Shown here: positions 63,770-64,000 of the stretch, one piece after another
Layout: each line of letters begins with the position of its first letter
Numbering within the stretch: position 1 is the first letter of the stretch
Program-made: the position numbers and the translations under genes
The notes under the pieces: model-generated
The model's database searches: none
Told to the model about the DNA's origin: nothing
The model's input: only the letters and a program-made list of their open reading frames with translations
Origin: Pseudomonas palmensis
GTDB taxonomy: Bacteria; Pseudomonadota; Gammaproteobacteria; Pseudomonadales; Pseudomonadaceae
Length of the DNA stretch: 64,000 nt
Direction: 5' to 3'
Assembly: GCF_017848315.1 (NCBI RefSeq)
Contig: NZ_JAFKEC010000021.1
Location: 1 to 64,000 of the forward strand

Positions 63770-64000
63770 TCAACGGTTGAAGCGCTCCACCAGGGAATAC
63801 TGGGTGGTGGCGGTGAGGGTCAGTTCCTCGCTGAGCAGCGCCGAATGCTGGGCCTGCTCGGAGGTCTGGTCGGCAAGCTGGGCGATGGTGCTGATGTTGC
63901 GGCTGATTTCATCGGCCACTGCGGTCTGCTCTTCTGTAGCGGCGGCAATCTGCGTGGTCATGTCGGTGATGTTGGCCACCGCCTCGCTGATGCCCACCAG
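63770..64000 (-). CDS. Methyl-accepting chemotaxis protein, C-terminal fragment
   Basis: The last 76 codons of a gene that runs out of the window are seen. The sequence (ITDMTTQIAAATEEQTAVADEISRNI) is the conserved end of the MCP signalling domain, including the AATEEQ methylation-helix region. The rest of the protein, including its sensor, lies beyond position 64000. No NWETF-like CheR tether is at the C terminus, which ends ERFNR. Confidence 0.9.
   Translation of the reverse strand: MVGISEAVANITDMTTQIAAATEEQTAVADEISRNISTIAQLADQTSEQAQHSALLSEELTLTATTQYSLVERFNR

Overview
The window is high-GC, densely packed chromosomal DNA from a Pseudomonas, most likely of the P. putida group. Evidence: the neighbourhoods nadK-rhomboid-pepN, ppsR/ppsA, rraA-cmaX-crfX-cmpX-sigX-oprF, rmf/rlmKL/dacB and a dgt/hybrid-sensor pair are Pseudomonas synteny blocks; OprF, SigX and the 1621-residue NAD-glutamate dehydrogenase are of Pseudomonas type; and two copies of a putida-type REP inverted pair are present. 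I see no phage, insertion sequence, CRISPR array, rRNA or tRNA. The species call is inference from recalled family and gene-order knowledge, not from a search.

Layout. 0.1-7.7 kb: a DUF1853 gene, then a tightly coupled + strand run (NAD kinase, metallophosphoesterase, rhomboid protease, DUF1315, DUF2797, aminopeptidase N) closed by a strong terminator. 7.8-13.1 kb: an exported Asp-box (YCF48-like) protein translationally coupled to an MMPL/RND exporter, a REP pair, a small unknown protein overlapping an exported lactonase, and a 59-residue exported peptide. 13.2-25.6 kb: one long - strand run, MoxR ATPase, DUF58, DUF4381, two von Willebrand proteins, BatD, then SbcD-SbcC and a glutathione transferase, almost all with 4-base ATGA overlaps. 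25.7-30.4 kb: a second REP pair and an L-2-hydroxyglutarate module (transporter, LhgO oxidase, GntR regulator with matching palindromes), an amidohydrolase and a small acidic protein. 30.6-39 kb: gdhB with a candidate ArgR half-site, then divergent ppsR/ppsA.

39-45.8 kb: alpha/beta hydrolase, rraA, the envelope-stress cluster cmaX-crfX-cmpX-sigX-oprF, and pyrD. 45.8-51 kb: rmf with a structured leader, a 540-bp gene-free spacer, rlmKL with three hairpins in its leader, dacB and yggL. 51-58 kb: a Roc-type hybrid sensor kinase and response regulator, a 55-bp imperfect palindrome, dgt, and an EAL phosphodiesterase. 58-61.5 kb: a YqjD/YqjE-type membrane triad and a KefB-like antiporter. 61.6-64 kb: glutaredoxin-like protein, M15 peptidase, an uncharacterised gene behind a near-perfect LexA box, an RluA-family pseudouridine synthase, and the C-terminal end of a chemotaxis receptor cut by the window edge.

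Functional themes are envelope maintenance and sensing (OprF/SigX, Bat proteins, RND exporter, DacB, CmpX), NAD(P) and carbon/nitrogen-node metabolism (NadK, GdhB, PpsA/PpsR, LhgO) and RNA/ribosome control (RMF, RlmKL, RraA). Nothing proves a wholly new system. The least explained items are the LexA-box gene at 62.5 kb, the YCF48-MMPL pair, the structured rlmKL leader and the palindrome between dgt and the response regulator.
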